Source: Geomonas edaphica (lineage in GTDB: Bacteria; Desulfobacterota; Desulfuromonadia; Geobacterales; Geobacteraceae). Taken from it: a stretch of DNA of 64,000 bases. The notes below the pieces were generated by a model. The model saw only the letters and a list, made by a program, of their open reading frames with translations. It ran no database searches and had not been told where the DNA came from. A program made the position numbers and the translations under genes. This document shows positions 33,880 to 43,196 of the stretch, piece by piece. The stretch's first letter is position 1, and the number at the start of each line of letters is the position of its first letter. The stretch covers positions 975,478-1,039,477 of the forward strand of contig NZ_SSYB01000001.1 in NCBI RefSeq assembly GCF_004917075.1, read 5' to 3'.

Positions 33880-34612
33880 GGCGGTACTCTCCGTTCTATG
33901 GGTGTCGTTTCCTAGTGCGTGTAGTCATGACACCCCTGTCACGGTGTCATTGTCCTAATAGACTCTTTGTTGCCAAGGATGTTGTGAATGTAACAAATCT
34001 TTTTAAACGTGTAAAGTGTGTTTAGTACAAAAAAGTCTTACAAAACATACGCTTATTATGTTTTTTGATATAGCTAATATCAATAATTATAACAAGGTAA
34101 CAGCTTTATATAGTATATGTTACTGGTAGTTTATCTCAATGAACTGAATTACAAATTCTGATATAGTATGCTTGAAAAACATTTTTTGAGGAGATGGTTT
34201 TTTTGTGTGGGCTGAGGGGGCTGAGGGACAAAAACTAAGTTTTTCGTACAGTAGCCTTGGAAAAATAACTCTATTGCGCTGGGGTTGGTATTGCTGAGGT
34301 GCAGGACAGTGTCGGCGAGATTCGGGAGGTGGGCTTGGTACTAGTGAAGTTTGTCATTGATTTGTCCGCTGACAAACCAGGGACATCCGCTGACAAACTG
34401 TGGACGTTCGTGGACAAATAACTTAAACAACATTTAATCAAATTTAGAGGGAATTGGGGCTCAACCAGCGATGTTTCATCAAGTGTGGCAACAGCGATAA
34501 CACACTTAAATATTTAGACATTTAGGAAATTATTTGTCAGCTGACAACTTGAGTTTGTCCGCAATTTGTCCATTACCTAGAAGAGAAGACAAATGCTATT
34601 TTATATCACTTT
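33880..34612. other. AT-rich non-coding region with iterons
   Basis: About 730 bp without a credible gene, very rich in A+T from 33960 to 34220. From 34350 to 34572 the words TTTGTC and GACAAA recur at least eight times, including the 21-bp repeats at 34365-34427. It is the best candidate for a replication origin or control region in the island. Confidence 0.6.
34365..34427. repeat. three 21-bp direct repeats (iteron-like)
   Basis: TCCGCTGACAAACCAGGGACA (34365-34385) is followed directly by a second copy (34386-34406) and a diverged third (34407-34427), all sharing TGACAAA or GGACAAA. The 21-bp spacing puts each on the same face of the helix. Confidence 0.75.
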
Positions 34613-34876
34613 TTATAACCCAAGATGCTCACTCTTATAAACTCCCTCCCCTCTAAGGACCAAAGATACCGCACATCTGGAGGGATACGCCCCGGTCACT
34701 GGGTCCCGGTACACGGATAGGTTTTTTCGGTAAGCGCCTACCCCATTTTTGGGTAGACCGGTTGTCTCAGCCAGCGCGAATATCTCCAAGAGAGGGTGGT
34801 ATTCCTGGTGCCCAAGGCAGGTTCCAATTCCTCGCCACGCGAGAGACCGGTCCGTTTCAGAGGTCGTCGCCCTCAC
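34613..34876 (-). CDS. possible hypothetical protein
   Basis: An 87-codon leftward frame starting at a GTG without a clear ribosome site. The sequence (GHQEYHPLLEIFALAETTGL) is moderately protein-like, with no domain I recognise. It may be a gene or chance. Confidence 0.3.
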   Translation of the reverse strand: MRATTSETDRSLAWRGIGTCLGHQEYHPLLEIFALAETTGLPKNGVGAYRKNLSVYRDPVTGAYPSRCAVSLVLRGEGVYKSEHLGL

Positions 34877-35017
34877 CCCAAGTTTTTTGGAGTCGTGTGA
34901 GCCTGGGGAAAGAGAGCCTTTTCAGGCCAACCTCTCAACGACAGGCAAACAAAACCCTGGCGCTGCGCGGTTGCCATACGACGGCTGACAGAAAGGCGTC
35001 GGCATGGACAACCTGGC

Positions 35018-35323
35018 TTACTTGCAGTTTTTTTTGACCGCGCCCTCTTTCTGATTGGCCCTGTAGTTGGTCAGGATTCGGCTGAGAGCCCAGCCTTCCA
35101 GTTTGCCGTGTCCGGCCCCGAACAGCAAGGCGGCGCGCTCTTTCATCCCCATCGGCATTATTTGCTGCCTGATGAGTTCGCGATTGCCCCAGAGCTTCGC
35201 GTACGACTCCAGGAAGAAAAACGCATCCTCGGTCATATCTCGGTTCAGAACCCTCGCCTTTTCAAGTTCAGGGATGGCTTTCACTGGTATTACGAAATCC
35301 GCAGAGAGCTGCTTCGGGCTCAT
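35018..35323 (-). CDS. hypothetical protein, 101 aa
   Basis: A helical soluble protein (IPELEKARVLNRDMTEDAFF ... RELIRQQIMPMGMKERAAL) with a basic C-terminus. GGGG lies 5 nt before the ATG. It follows the Argonaute-SIR2-DUF4145 run in the same direction with a gap of about 220 bp, so it may be a separate cargo gene. Not recognised. Confidence 0.6.
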   Translation of the reverse strand: MSPKQLSADFVIPVKAIPELEKARVLNRDMTEDAFFFLESYAKLWGNRELIRQQIMPMGMKERAALLFGAGHGKLEGWALSRILTNYRANQKEGAVKKNCK

Positions 35324-35545
35324 ATCTACCCCTTTTCTGGTTAGACAGAAAGTAAGGTACTTCCGTTTATAACCAGCAAATGCAACTTACAGCTTCCACA
35401 GACCCCTTTGCCCTTGCGCTCTGTTCTTCAGCAGTGCTTTGGGAGCGAATATTTTGCGGTTGGGTTCTCGACCATGGGACAACCATGGCTCGCCAGTGCG
35501 GAAGGGACTACCTCACCATCAAATCTCTGACCTTAAACCCGGATT

Positions 35546-36301
35546 TTACGGTTTAGCCGGAACAGCTTCAGGTTTGCCGTCCTTCTTCTTCCTCAATGGT
35601 CTCGGAGGTCTGGGGGGAATCTTTTCACTTAACCGTTTGGTTTTGACCTCATGGATATAGAGGGATTCAATAAGGCTTTCGCATAAATCGAGGATATTGT
35701 TGAGTTCTCTAGGGTTGGGGCAGTAGTCCCGGTGTATCGTGGCGTGTCCGGCATCCAGAACAACTTCCAGCCGTTCCCTCTGTTTTGTTGAGATAAACCC
35801 CTGTCTGCACATTTCATCCAGGTTGGCGGCAAAGGTGCCATGGTCGGTGACTTTGTCTATCATCATGGTCTCGATAATGGCGCGTATCCCCATGGTGGCA
35901 AGACGGTTGCTGCCGTTTTGCATGGCTATGTGTACTTCATCAAACATCTCTTCTATGAGACTGAGCTTGGTGCTACCCAAAGAAATTATGTCCCGGAACC
36001 AGGAAGGCTTTTTCCTGGAAATGGCGGGTGGGTAGTACTTGGTAGTGACGACAAGGCCGTCTTCGTCCCAGTCCTCCGAAAACCGTGACCGGTGTCGCAG
36101 GATAATCGCCTCGCACCCACAGCACTTCAGCAATTCATATGCGTCATCGCCGTAAATGTCGCATTCATCGTCACTCCATTTGGTCTTATGCAGGAAAAGA
36201 AGATGATGGTTTCTTTCCCCCAAGCAACTGTTACAGTGGGATTTAACGATTACCTGCTTTTCCGGCGATTCCGTCATATCATTTTCCTTGAGCTGGGACA
36301 T
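35546..36301 (-). CDS. DUF4145 protein with N-terminal zinc ribbon
   Basis: A 251-residue protein. A zinc ribbon (HCNSCLGERNHH ... LKCCGCE) opens it, and residues about 100-220 match DUF4145: MGIRAIIETMMIDKV, then a C-terminal helical part with AGHATIHRDY. DUF4145 is a helical domain found beside nucleases and in defence loci; its activity is not established. The C-terminus is Pro/Lys-rich. The TGATG junction with the SIR2 gene couples the two. An ATG at 36277 with AAGGA is the alternative start. It is the last gene of the Argonaute module. Confidence 0.7.
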   Translation of the reverse strand: MSQLKENDMTESPEKQVIVKSHCNSCLGERNHHLLFLHKTKWSDDECDIYGDDAYELLKCCGCEAIILRHRSRFSEDWDEDGLVVTTKYYPPAISRKKPSWFRDIISLGSTKLSLIEEMFDEVHIAMQNGSNRLATMGIRAIIETMMIDKVTDHGTFAANLDEMCRQGFISTKQRERLEVVLDAGHATIHRDYCPNPRELNNILDLCESLIESLYIHEVKTKRLSEKIPPRPPRPLRKKKDGKPEAVPAKP

Positions 36302-37371
36302 CAACTAGTTATCTCATCGAATGGAGCTTCCTCTTTTGGAAAAATCGTGGTCAGCTCTTCGACGGTCAACTTGTCATTAAAAAATTCCTTAGCAGTAAGA
36401 TTCCACATGGTTATATTATCGTTGCAGCTCAATTTCAAGGTGTTGCGGATACACTGCAGGGTTTCGTCAGCCATTTTTGGGTCAAATGGCGATATTACCA
36501 ACATCTTGCGGGAATGGTCGCCGTTAAGCGCCTGTGAGATTATGCCATTGATATGCTCATCAGCGAAGCCATAGCCGACGCATATCAGCAGCTGAACCTC
36601 AGTCATCAGGCGTTTCCTGAATTCATAGGCAAAGAAGAGGAACGGGTCGATGTACTGCAGCTTGTACGTGGTTCCGAAAATTATTTCTATTTGCTCGGAC
36701 GGTATACCTTTGTCCTTATAGGTGAGTTTCCCCCCGTCCCGTATCCAGTCTATAGAACCGTGGAGTTTATACAGAAAAATATTATTTTCGAGCTGAGCCT
36801 CGTTTTCATATATTTTCCAGTCCCAATACTTATCATCGCCGAACCCCCTCTCTACACCGGACTCCTTGCAAGATTTCTCCACACAGAGGTCATAATTCAG
36901 CGTGAACACACGCAACGGATGATTATAGCGTTTTTGAAACCTTGACAAACCCTCAAAGTACTGGGAGTGTTCATCATATTCGGAGTGAACCCATTGTTGG
37001 CTCAACTCTTCAACAATTTTTGTGCGGAAGGCACCAAGCTTCTCGAAAGTATTGTCAGTGACTTCCGGCAATTTGGGGTTCCAGGAGCCGATAAATGGGA
37101 AGAGCGGGTGTTCATCGCTTTTCCTCAGTTCGTCAAGGGTGTTCACCAGCCGCTCAATGTTAAAGTTGCCGTACTCAAACTTGCCCTTGATGCCATCCCC
37201 GTAGATAATCGCGGACTTCACGAAATTGTATAAGGATTCGAACCCTTTCCACGATGGCGTTTTGAGGAGGGTTTCCAATTTGCTAATCATGCCGCAGGAT
37301 GCCGGGATACCAGCATCAACGCTTGCCCCAGCACCGAGAAGAAATATCACCTCATCTTTTCTGAATTCCAT
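36301..37371 (-). CDS. SIR2-family NADase effector
   Basis: A 356-residue SIR2-like protein: GAGASVDAGIP at 13-23 binds NAD, TLNYD at 157-161, LHGS at 203-206 (catalytic His204), and GYG at 266-268. The domain fills the protein; no APAZ region is attached. SIR2 domains of this class deplete NAD in anti-phage systems. The ATG at 37371 follows AAGGAG that starts right after the Argonaute stop, so the longer in-frame start at 37395 is not used. It is the likely effector of the Argonaute encoded just upstream. Confidence 0.85.
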   Translation of the reverse strand: MEFRKDEVIFLLGAGASVDAGIPASCGMISKLETLLKTPSWKGFESLYNFVKSAIIYGDGIKGKFEYGNFNIERLVNTLDELRKSDEHPLFPFIGSWNPKLPEVTDNTFEKLGAFRTKIVEELSQQWVHSEYDEHSQYFEGLSRFQKRYNHPLRVFTLNYDLCVEKSCKESGVERGFGDDKYWDWKIYENEAQLENNIFLYKLHGSIDWIRDGGKLTYKDKGIPSEQIEIIFGTTYKLQYIDPFLFFAYEFRKRLMTEVQLLICVGYGFADEHINGIISQALNGDHSRKMLVISPFDPKMADETLQCIRNTLKLSCNDNITMWNLTAKEFFNDKLTVEELTTIFPKEEAPFDEITS

Positions 37372-37382
37372 AAGAACTCCTT

Positions 37383-39296
37383 CTATAGGAACCACGGCGG
37401 CATGTTTTCAATATCTATCTCTGGGAGGCCAAGCTTGTCGAAATGGCCGATATAGTCAGCGATTATCTTGGCGTAATAAACCGATACCGGAGACGTTTTG
37501 GCGTTAAATCCGCGCCAGTTGGCTCCCGATAGGTTTATGGCATCTTGCAGATAGCTAATTTCGTCACTGCTGCTTAATTCCTCAGCGCTGAAGTGAATAA
37601 ACTCAACATTCATTGGTCTGGCAATACGGTGGCGGACGGTTGGGTTGTGGTACTGCAGACCTTCGAACCAGACGAGGTATTGCCGCCGCCCCAGCGGAAC
37701 GCATGAGCTTTCGAACGGTACTTTGCTGTTATTTTCGAGGGCAAATCCGAAATATTTACTGTGCTCGTTGAATTTTATTACGACGATTTCTTTCCCGCCA
37801 ACATTCACCAACCCCGCCTTCAGCGCTTCAACCTCCTCAGACCTGAGCTTAAACGGTGTATGTATAACGAACTTATCGTATTTAGCAGCCATGCTGTTGA
37901 TGACACCCTTGATGTTCTCTGTGAGGCCGTTCAGATAGGTGTCCTGCTGTTCTGACTTCGAAAGGATTTTGATGCTGTCGTACAGGCCACTGGAGTCGGT
38001 CAGGACAGAGTAGGCGAAGTACCGCGATATGGTGCCATCGTCCTGTTTTCTGTGGGCCTGACCAATACCAATAATCAGGCATTTTTCATGGCGGGGTTGC
38101 AGCTTCCATGGAAGACCACCGAGCTTGCTGAATGCCCCAAGCCCGATATTGGAGATTGACCACTTGAGGCCGTCCCTTGCCCGCATCCTCTGGAGGCTGA
38201 CGAACTGTGTGGGCAACCCTTTTGACAGGAACTGATGCTTGATACGATAGTAGGCATCATTTTCTTCAGGTGTACACTCCATTCTTGACCATGGGATGAG
38301 CAATAGGGGTAACGTAGGCCGGTCACCTGCAATCTCTTTCAATTGGGTAATGGCGGCAGCTATGGTTTCCGGGGAATAATCTGCCAAAGGAAGACCGGTG
38401 ACGTGCTCCCTCCCCAGAGAGAAGGAGAACATTGCCTCCATGCCGGGAAAGGTGCCAAACTTGTCGCCTTTCAAGGCATGGAACAGTTCGTAGGAGAATG
38501 GTTTGTCTTCAGGCCGGTACATGAAACAAATGAGGCTGTTATCGGCCATCCTGATGAGAGGGCCATGTTTCTTGATGCCCTGGAACTGAGAGGTTTCTAC
38601 CCGGTTGTTGTTGAAAATGTATTTCTTGGCTTCCAGGTGCTTGCTGGTAAGTTCCCCGAACGTGGTTCTCAGGTCGGTTCCCTCCTCAAGCGGGAATAAC
38701 CTTGGTTTGTAATAGCCTATGAACAGTTGCAATTTTTTATAAATATCGGCGTAGAAGTTGATATTTTCCCTGCCGTCCGGCCCTAGGCTGAGGCTTTTCT
38801 GCTGAACAGCCTTGTTGAACGGTTGTCCCTCAGCTTTGTTGAAATGGAAGCCAATCAGGAACCCGAATTTTTGGGAGGCGTTCAGATAATAAGGTTCCAA
38901 CCATATCACCTCGTTGCCGAGGTCAGATACCGAGATTATGAAGTCTACTCTCTTTTTGAAGCTGTCATTGACCGTGAAATCGGTGCCTTCTCGTAATACC
39001 TGCCTGCATTTTCGCACCAGGCTCTCAAACAACTTGTGAAGGGTCAGGATATTGTTGACAGACGAGCTGATGGTCACTGACTCGAACCCCTCAATGACAG
39101 TATCAGAAATAAAGTACGGCGCGAACTTAGTGTCCGGATTGTTTAAATTTCCAGGTAAGTTATATCTCTTGACGTTCGGATACGGAGATGGCTGGTCAAG
39201 GTCTACCACCTTTTTCAGATAGCAACTCACCTGAAACTGCTGGTTTATGATTTCCAGAAAATTGAGGGCAACTTTATCATTAAGCTCAGCCATCAT
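37383..39296 (-). CDS. PIWI-domain Argonaute, catalytically inactive
   Basis: A 637-residue protein. Residues about 250-400 form the MID domain (GLPTQFVS near 361, ISNIGLGAFSKLGGLPWKL 381-399); 405-620 form PIWI, ending with INLSGANWRGFN and SPVSVYYAKIIADY. The catalytic tetrad is lost: IIGIGQ (408-413) has Gly in place of the first Asp, and VIHTPFKL (477-484) lacks the next. It has no PAZ domain, but an N-terminal region of 250 residues replaces it. Guide-directed sensing and activation of the SIR2 protein next door is inferred from other Argonaute-SIR2 pairs. Confidence 0.85.
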   Translation of the reverse strand: MMAELNDKVALNFLEIINQQFQVSCYLKKVVDLDQPSPYPNVKRYNLPGNLNNPDTKFAPYFISDTVIEGFESVTISSSVNNILTLHKLFESLVRKCRQVLREGTDFTVNDSFKKRVDFIISVSDLGNEVIWLEPYYLNASQKFGFLIGFHFNKAEGQPFNKAVQQKSLSLGPDGRENINFYADIYKKLQLFIGYYKPRLFPLEEGTDLRTTFGELTSKHLEAKKYIFNNNRVETSQFQGIKKHGPLIRMADNSLICFMYRPEDKPFSYELFHALKGDKFGTFPGMEAMFSFSLGREHVTGLPLADYSPETIAAAITQLKEIAGDRPTLPLLLIPWSRMECTPEENDAYYRIKHQFLSKGLPTQFVSLQRMRARDGLKWSISNIGLGAFSKLGGLPWKLQPRHEKCLIIGIGQAHRKQDDGTISRYFAYSVLTDSSGLYDSIKILSKSEQQDTYLNGLTENIKGVINSMAAKYDKFVIHTPFKLRSEEVEALKAGLVNVGGKEIVVIKFNEHSKYFGFALENNSKVPFESSCVPLGRRQYLVWFEGLQYHNPTVRHRIARPMNVEFIHFSAEELSSSDEISYLQDAINLSGANWRGFNAKTSPVSVYYAKIIADYIGHFDKLGLPEIDIENMPPWFL

Positions 39297-39349
39297 TAAA
39301 CCTCGTCTTTATTTGCTTGTCCCTATCATCTGTTTCCCTGGGGGTCAAT

Positions 39350-40156
39350 TTACTTGTTAGTAAAGGTGGTGACTGTGCCAATAGCAGGATAAACAAACGA
39401 ATTGGCAGGTAATTTGTTTCTTTCAAACATGAGGAATGATTCTTGAATCTCCTTATAGGTCCCTACTATGCCAGCAAGGGTAGGACAAATGATGAACATG
39501 GAGACATTTTCCCCTTTATCCCCTCCCGCCACGAGTTCTCCAGAATAGCTCTTCATTACCAAAAAGTTGTTCCCCAAGTTCGGATGAACCAAATCACACA
39601 GGAGATTGTACAATGATTGTAGATTCTTAGACTCCTTACACCAGTGTTCAATACATGTCATTACGTTTGTTTGGGAAGGATGTTCTTGTCCCGCCTGATT
39701 AGTCAGCTCGGTAAACCTTCCCTCCATAAATGCATCCCAAGAAAATCTATTACCCCTAACCAATTTATCTAATAAATTAATTAAGTTTTTAAGAGTTGCT
39801 TCACTGTACCCATCATCGCACTTGGAAGAGAATAGCTCACTGAAACCTTTGTTCCGGGCATAATACCTAAAGGTTGCAGCGTTTTCTATAATGGAACGGC
39901 CACACATTGAATAAACAAGGTAATTTTCGTCTAAAAGACTTTGAGCGAGTGCAGCATAAAGTTGTCTGAACTTGTCGATGTACACAGATAATGCAAAATC
40001 TATATACGAATTATAAAATTTTATTGTATTAGGATGTTGTTTGAATGAACATCCAGTTTTTGCGTAGCCAGTTAATGCGTCAATTACGTTAGACAGGTCA
40101 TCGACCAAGACCCAATGAGTGTTAGGAAGAAGTTCTTTTAGTTTATCCATTTGCAT
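39350..40156 (-). CDS. helical protein of unknown function, first gene of the Argonaute module
   Basis: A 268-residue mostly helical protein with no motif I can assign. RSIIENAATFRYYARN in the middle and CDLVHPNLGNN later give an R-x-x-x-E and an H-P arrangement reminiscent of DUF5677/DUF4145-like helical families. Only 53 bp separate it from the Argonaute gene, in the same direction. GGAG lies 6 nt before the ATG. It may be an extra component, or an independent defence gene. Base composition is strongly AT-rich. Confidence 0.65.
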   Translation of the reverse strand: MQMDKLKELLPNTHWVLVDDLSNVIDALTGYAKTGCSFKQHPNTIKFYNSYIDFALSVYIDKFRQLYAALAQSLLDENYLVYSMCGRSIIENAATFRYYARNKGFSELFSSKCDDGYSEATLKNLINLLDKLVRGNRFSWDAFMEGRFTELTNQAGQEHPSQTNVMTCIEHWCKESKNLQSLYNLLCDLVHPNLGNNFLVMKSYSGELVAGGDKGENVSMFIICPTLAGIVGTYKEIQESFLMFERNKLPANSFVYPAIGTVTTFTNK

Positions 40157-40234
40157 TCATGACTCCACATTACCATCTCTGCAAAAATAGCTAAATCATA
40201 TCTTATATGCAGCGATGTCTACATCCTTTGTTGT

Positions 40235-41086
40235 CTATGAAACCTTTTTCGAAACGGTAATCATGGAATCGACAAGTCTTTTGATGTCCAACACACTATC
40301 ACCTTTTACCAGCACCCCTGCTTCTAGTGCAACTGCCAGGGAAGATGCCAGCATATTGGCAGAGCCAATGTAGGCTTGGGTGTCATCCCCTAGAACCAAC
40401 TTTGCATGAAATGTTTCAAAAGGGATACGTCGCCCTTCATGACGAAGGTTGTAGTCAAGCAATCGCACCTGCAAACGGTCCAGTTCACCTGCAACTTCGG
40501 TCAGTGACAACTTGGCCGCGTGATAGTCACGAAGTATCAAGATTCGCTCTACGCGTTTACCGTCAGTCAGCTTGAACATGCCTACTATCCATTCAGCGCC
40601 GACCTTGTCAATAAATGGGGTCACAATAACGAGCCGATGATTCGCCTCCCGAGCTATGATGGAAAAAACCGAATCGGTCACACCAAGCCTCACGCAGTAG
40701 GGGCCCTGCTCGGGTAATACGTCGCACAGCATGCTTGGTTCTTCAGGCAGGGTCAATACGACTTGGACTTCGTCTTTGTCTTTATGTACACGCTGGTAAA
40801 TTGCCGCCCCAGTCAATTGTTGAGCAAGAGCCAATAAGTCTTGAGGTTCGACAGTCGCCACCCACCATCCTGGTCCAGTTTCGTCAATCATCCCGACGGC
40901 TGCCATTGAGTTCAGAATATGCGGAATACGCACAGCTTCATGCATGCCCAAATCTGCGGACCGTTCAATAAACTGGGCAGACACTGCGTTATGTCCGGAT
41001 TTTGCCAATACCCGGACTACATTCCCCGCAGAGGCAGGATAAGGCCATATCAGTTCGAAGAATTTTTCTATGGTGCCTTCTTTCAT
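40235..41086 (-). CDS. drmC: DISARM phospholipase D-like protein DrmC
   Basis: A 283-residue protein with a single PLD motif, FHAKLVLGDDTQAYIGSANM, near residue 240. It has an N-terminal helical part. DrmC is the dispensable PLD member of DISARM core loci. Its ATG overlaps the drmB stop as ATGA; the frame open further upstream is not needed. The gene is followed after 78 bp by the Argonaute module. Confidence 0.85.
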   Translation of the reverse strand: MKEGTIEKFFELIWPYPASAGNVVRVLAKSGHNAVSAQFIERSADLGMHEAVRIPHILNSMAAVGMIDETGPGWWVATVEPQDLLALAQQLTGAAIYQRVHKDKDEVQVVLTLPEEPSMLCDVLPEQGPYCVRLGVTDSVFSIIAREANHRLVIVTPFIDKVGAEWIVGMFKLTDGKRVERILILRDYHAAKLSLTEVAGELDRLQVRLLDYNLRHEGRRIPFETFHAKLVLGDDTQAYIGSANMLASSLAVALEAGVLVKGDSVLDIKRLVDSMITVSKKVS

Positions 41087-43194
41087 GCCGTCGTAAATGT
41101 GAAATAACCGACCAAGTCCTCTCTTTGAAGGGACCATCGGGGGGCAGGGCCATTTTTCAAAGCACTACGAGACAATAGCTGGTTCCCTGCTATGCAAGTA
41201 GTCTCTGGTAGCATGATACAGCCGGGACAAGCTCCCCCTCGATGGTCACAAAGAGAGCCCGAACTACACTGCAGCTTATTCGCAGACAACAGCTGTTCCA
41301 ACACGGTCACGTTGAAGTTACGCCACATGGACGATAGATTGCCTAGGTCCGGAGTCATCCCGCTTCTGTAAACGATAAATGCCAAATCAGCAGGAAACAG
41401 ATATTCACCAAACGAACCCTGCTCCAGTCCCGAGAATTCTGAAATGGTGACGATAAACTGGTGGGCCATCGTGTGGAGTAGCATATACGTCATGTTGCAG
41501 ATTGTCCTTGCGACATCGGCCTCCTGACTCTTGTAGTCGTCCAGATATGGACCAAAATCGAAATATTGTTCGATGTAACTTGCCCCGAACTTCCTCCCGT
41601 TGGCTAGGTGTAGTCCCGGCAACTGGTTCGCTCCTAGCCACGTTAAGACCATTGCCTCATCGAGCTGGACGTAAAAGGCCTCGTTCTTCTGGTGCAAGAC
41701 GTATAACGGTCGCTGCCCTCTCGCGACCGGTTCGAACGAACGTAGACAGACCGGCATTTGCAAGCCTTTCTGTTCGGTGGTTGGAGTTGGCGAAACCCTT
41801 GTGTATCCGTATGAGTACTGGACTAGGTCAAGTTCCCGAAGCATTAGGAATTTGCTAACGCCAAGCTGCCCCAACACCGTCCTCAATCTCTCCTGGTACA
41901 CCTCCTTTACCTCTTGCTTGGATGTACCTTCAGGAGCGACATCTGGAGGAGGGTTCAATAAGTCGAAAATCTGTTTGCGTATGCCCCCGGCAGTTTGAAG
42001 TTTCTTTTCCTGAAGGCGCGAATGCTCAATTCCAAGGCGGATAGGGTCGAATCTGCGAGTATAGTCTTGTCGTTCCCGCACCCTGGCTGACAGCTCATCG
42101 GGAATAGCAACCCCTCGTTCTAACCATCCTTTTTGCCTCCAATCCTCAACCATTTTGTCAAGCTGTTCCTGGAAATGTGATGCCACGTCCGCTGGAGCAG
42201 CGGCTTTCATGGTCTTCATTCCTGCATAAACCACATAAGCCCCGCCCTGGCCGGCATTCTCCAGGGCGGCCTTCATCTCATCGTCGGATGCTGGCCGCTG
42301 TGGATAGTTGTAAATGGTCATGAGTTCGCCAGCCAAATCGTCTTGCTTGTCCGGACGCAATAGTTCAAAAATGGCGGCATCAGGATACGGAATAAATCTG
42401 TCGGTCTGCACATAGTAAAGCGACGATGCCCGGTATGAAACTGGCAGCATCAGCATTTCTTTCGGCTGGTGCACCGTCCCCTGCCGGATTTTCTCCTCCA
42501 GCAACTCCTTTGTCTTCGGGTCACGTCGGGTCAGTTCCTGCGTGGATGGACATCCTTCCTTGCTACACTTAAAATGCCAGTCTGAAAAGACACCGGTATT
42601 TGATTTAATAAGATAAAATTCATTATTGCCGCATTGACAAGGCCGTTCTGGGAACAAAGGCTCATAGTTCCCGCTCCAGTGGGCAAAAACTACGTCTAGC
42701 TGAACCCATCGATGCTTCCCGCCAGTTTTCTTACAATCAGTGCGGTTCTTCTGCTCCTCATTACTTCTCGCATAAACGTCTACGTCAGAATATTTATGCA
42801 AGAGGCCACAATCAGCACAAACAAAGTTCAAGGGGTCCGGATAGTAGCCAATCTGCGTTGGCTCCAATAGGATAAACTGGCTCATATCGAAGGCGGGCTC
42901 TTCACGAAAATCGAGAAAAGCTGCACGGTCGAGAACCTGCCTCGGATAAACTGGAGGACCTGAAGCATCACGGGTTCTCATCCCGGCTTGAAACCAGTTC
43001 GAGATAATCTCTCGCATCTGCTCTTCAATCTGCTGGGCAACGACGGTAACAATATTGGAGTTATAAGCATTAGTGAGTATTGGGACGGAAAGAAAACACC
43101 CCTTCCCCCCCTCAAAGGTGAACAAGGACCCCGGAGCATAGCTCAATGCTAATTGAACTTTAGAACGACTTATGATTGGTCCTTTTTCAGACAT
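41083..43194 (-). CDS. drmB: DISARM protein DrmB (DUF1998)
   Basis: A 703-residue protein. Zinc-like cysteine pairs occur early (CADCGLLH; CQCGNN ... CSKEGC), and the C-terminal DUF1998 region ends in LCDHRGGACPGCIMLPETTC. DrmB pairs with DrmA to form the core DISARM complex that recognises incoming DNA. Its start lies two bases after the drmA stop, and it overlaps drmC by 4 bp, so all three are co-translated. Confidence 0.9.
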   Translation of the reverse strand: MSEKGPIISRSKVQLALSYAPGSLFTFEGGKGCFLSVPILTNAYNSNIVTVVAQQIEEQMREIISNWFQAGMRTRDASGPPVYPRQVLDRAAFLDFREEPAFDMSQFILLEPTQIGYYPDPLNFVCADCGLLHKYSDVDVYARSNEEQKNRTDCKKTGGKHRWVQLDVVFAHWSGNYEPLFPERPCQCGNNEFYLIKSNTGVFSDWHFKCSKEGCPSTQELTRRDPKTKELLEEKIRQGTVHQPKEMLMLPVSYRASSLYYVQTDRFIPYPDAAIFELLRPDKQDDLAGELMTIYNYPQRPASDDEMKAALENAGQGGAYVVYAGMKTMKAAAPADVASHFQEQLDKMVEDWRQKGWLERGVAIPDELSARVRERQDYTRRFDPIRLGIEHSRLQEKKLQTAGGIRKQIFDLLNPPPDVAPEGTSKQEVKEVYQERLRTVLGQLGVSKFLMLRELDLVQYSYGYTRVSPTPTTEQKGLQMPVCLRSFEPVARGQRPLYVLHQKNEAFYVQLDEAMVLTWLGANQLPGLHLANGRKFGASYIEQYFDFGPYLDDYKSQEADVARTICNMTYMLLHTMAHQFIVTISEFSGLEQGSFGEYLFPADLAFIVYRSGMTPDLGNLSSMWRNFNVTVLEQLLSANKLQCSSGSLCDHRGGACPGCIMLPETTCIAGNQLLSRSALKNGPAPRWSLQREDLVGYFTFTTA

Positions 43195-43196
43195 AG

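Noticed and set aside
36301-39296. Classification as a standard SPARSA system
   Set aside because: SPARSA has APAZ fused to SIR2 and a short MID-PIWI Argonaute. Here SIR2 is alone and the Argonaute is 637 residues.
37383-39296. PIWI-RE family
   Set aside because: The usual partners (DinG-type helicase and a Cas4-like nuclease) are absent and the characteristic R and E context is not evident.
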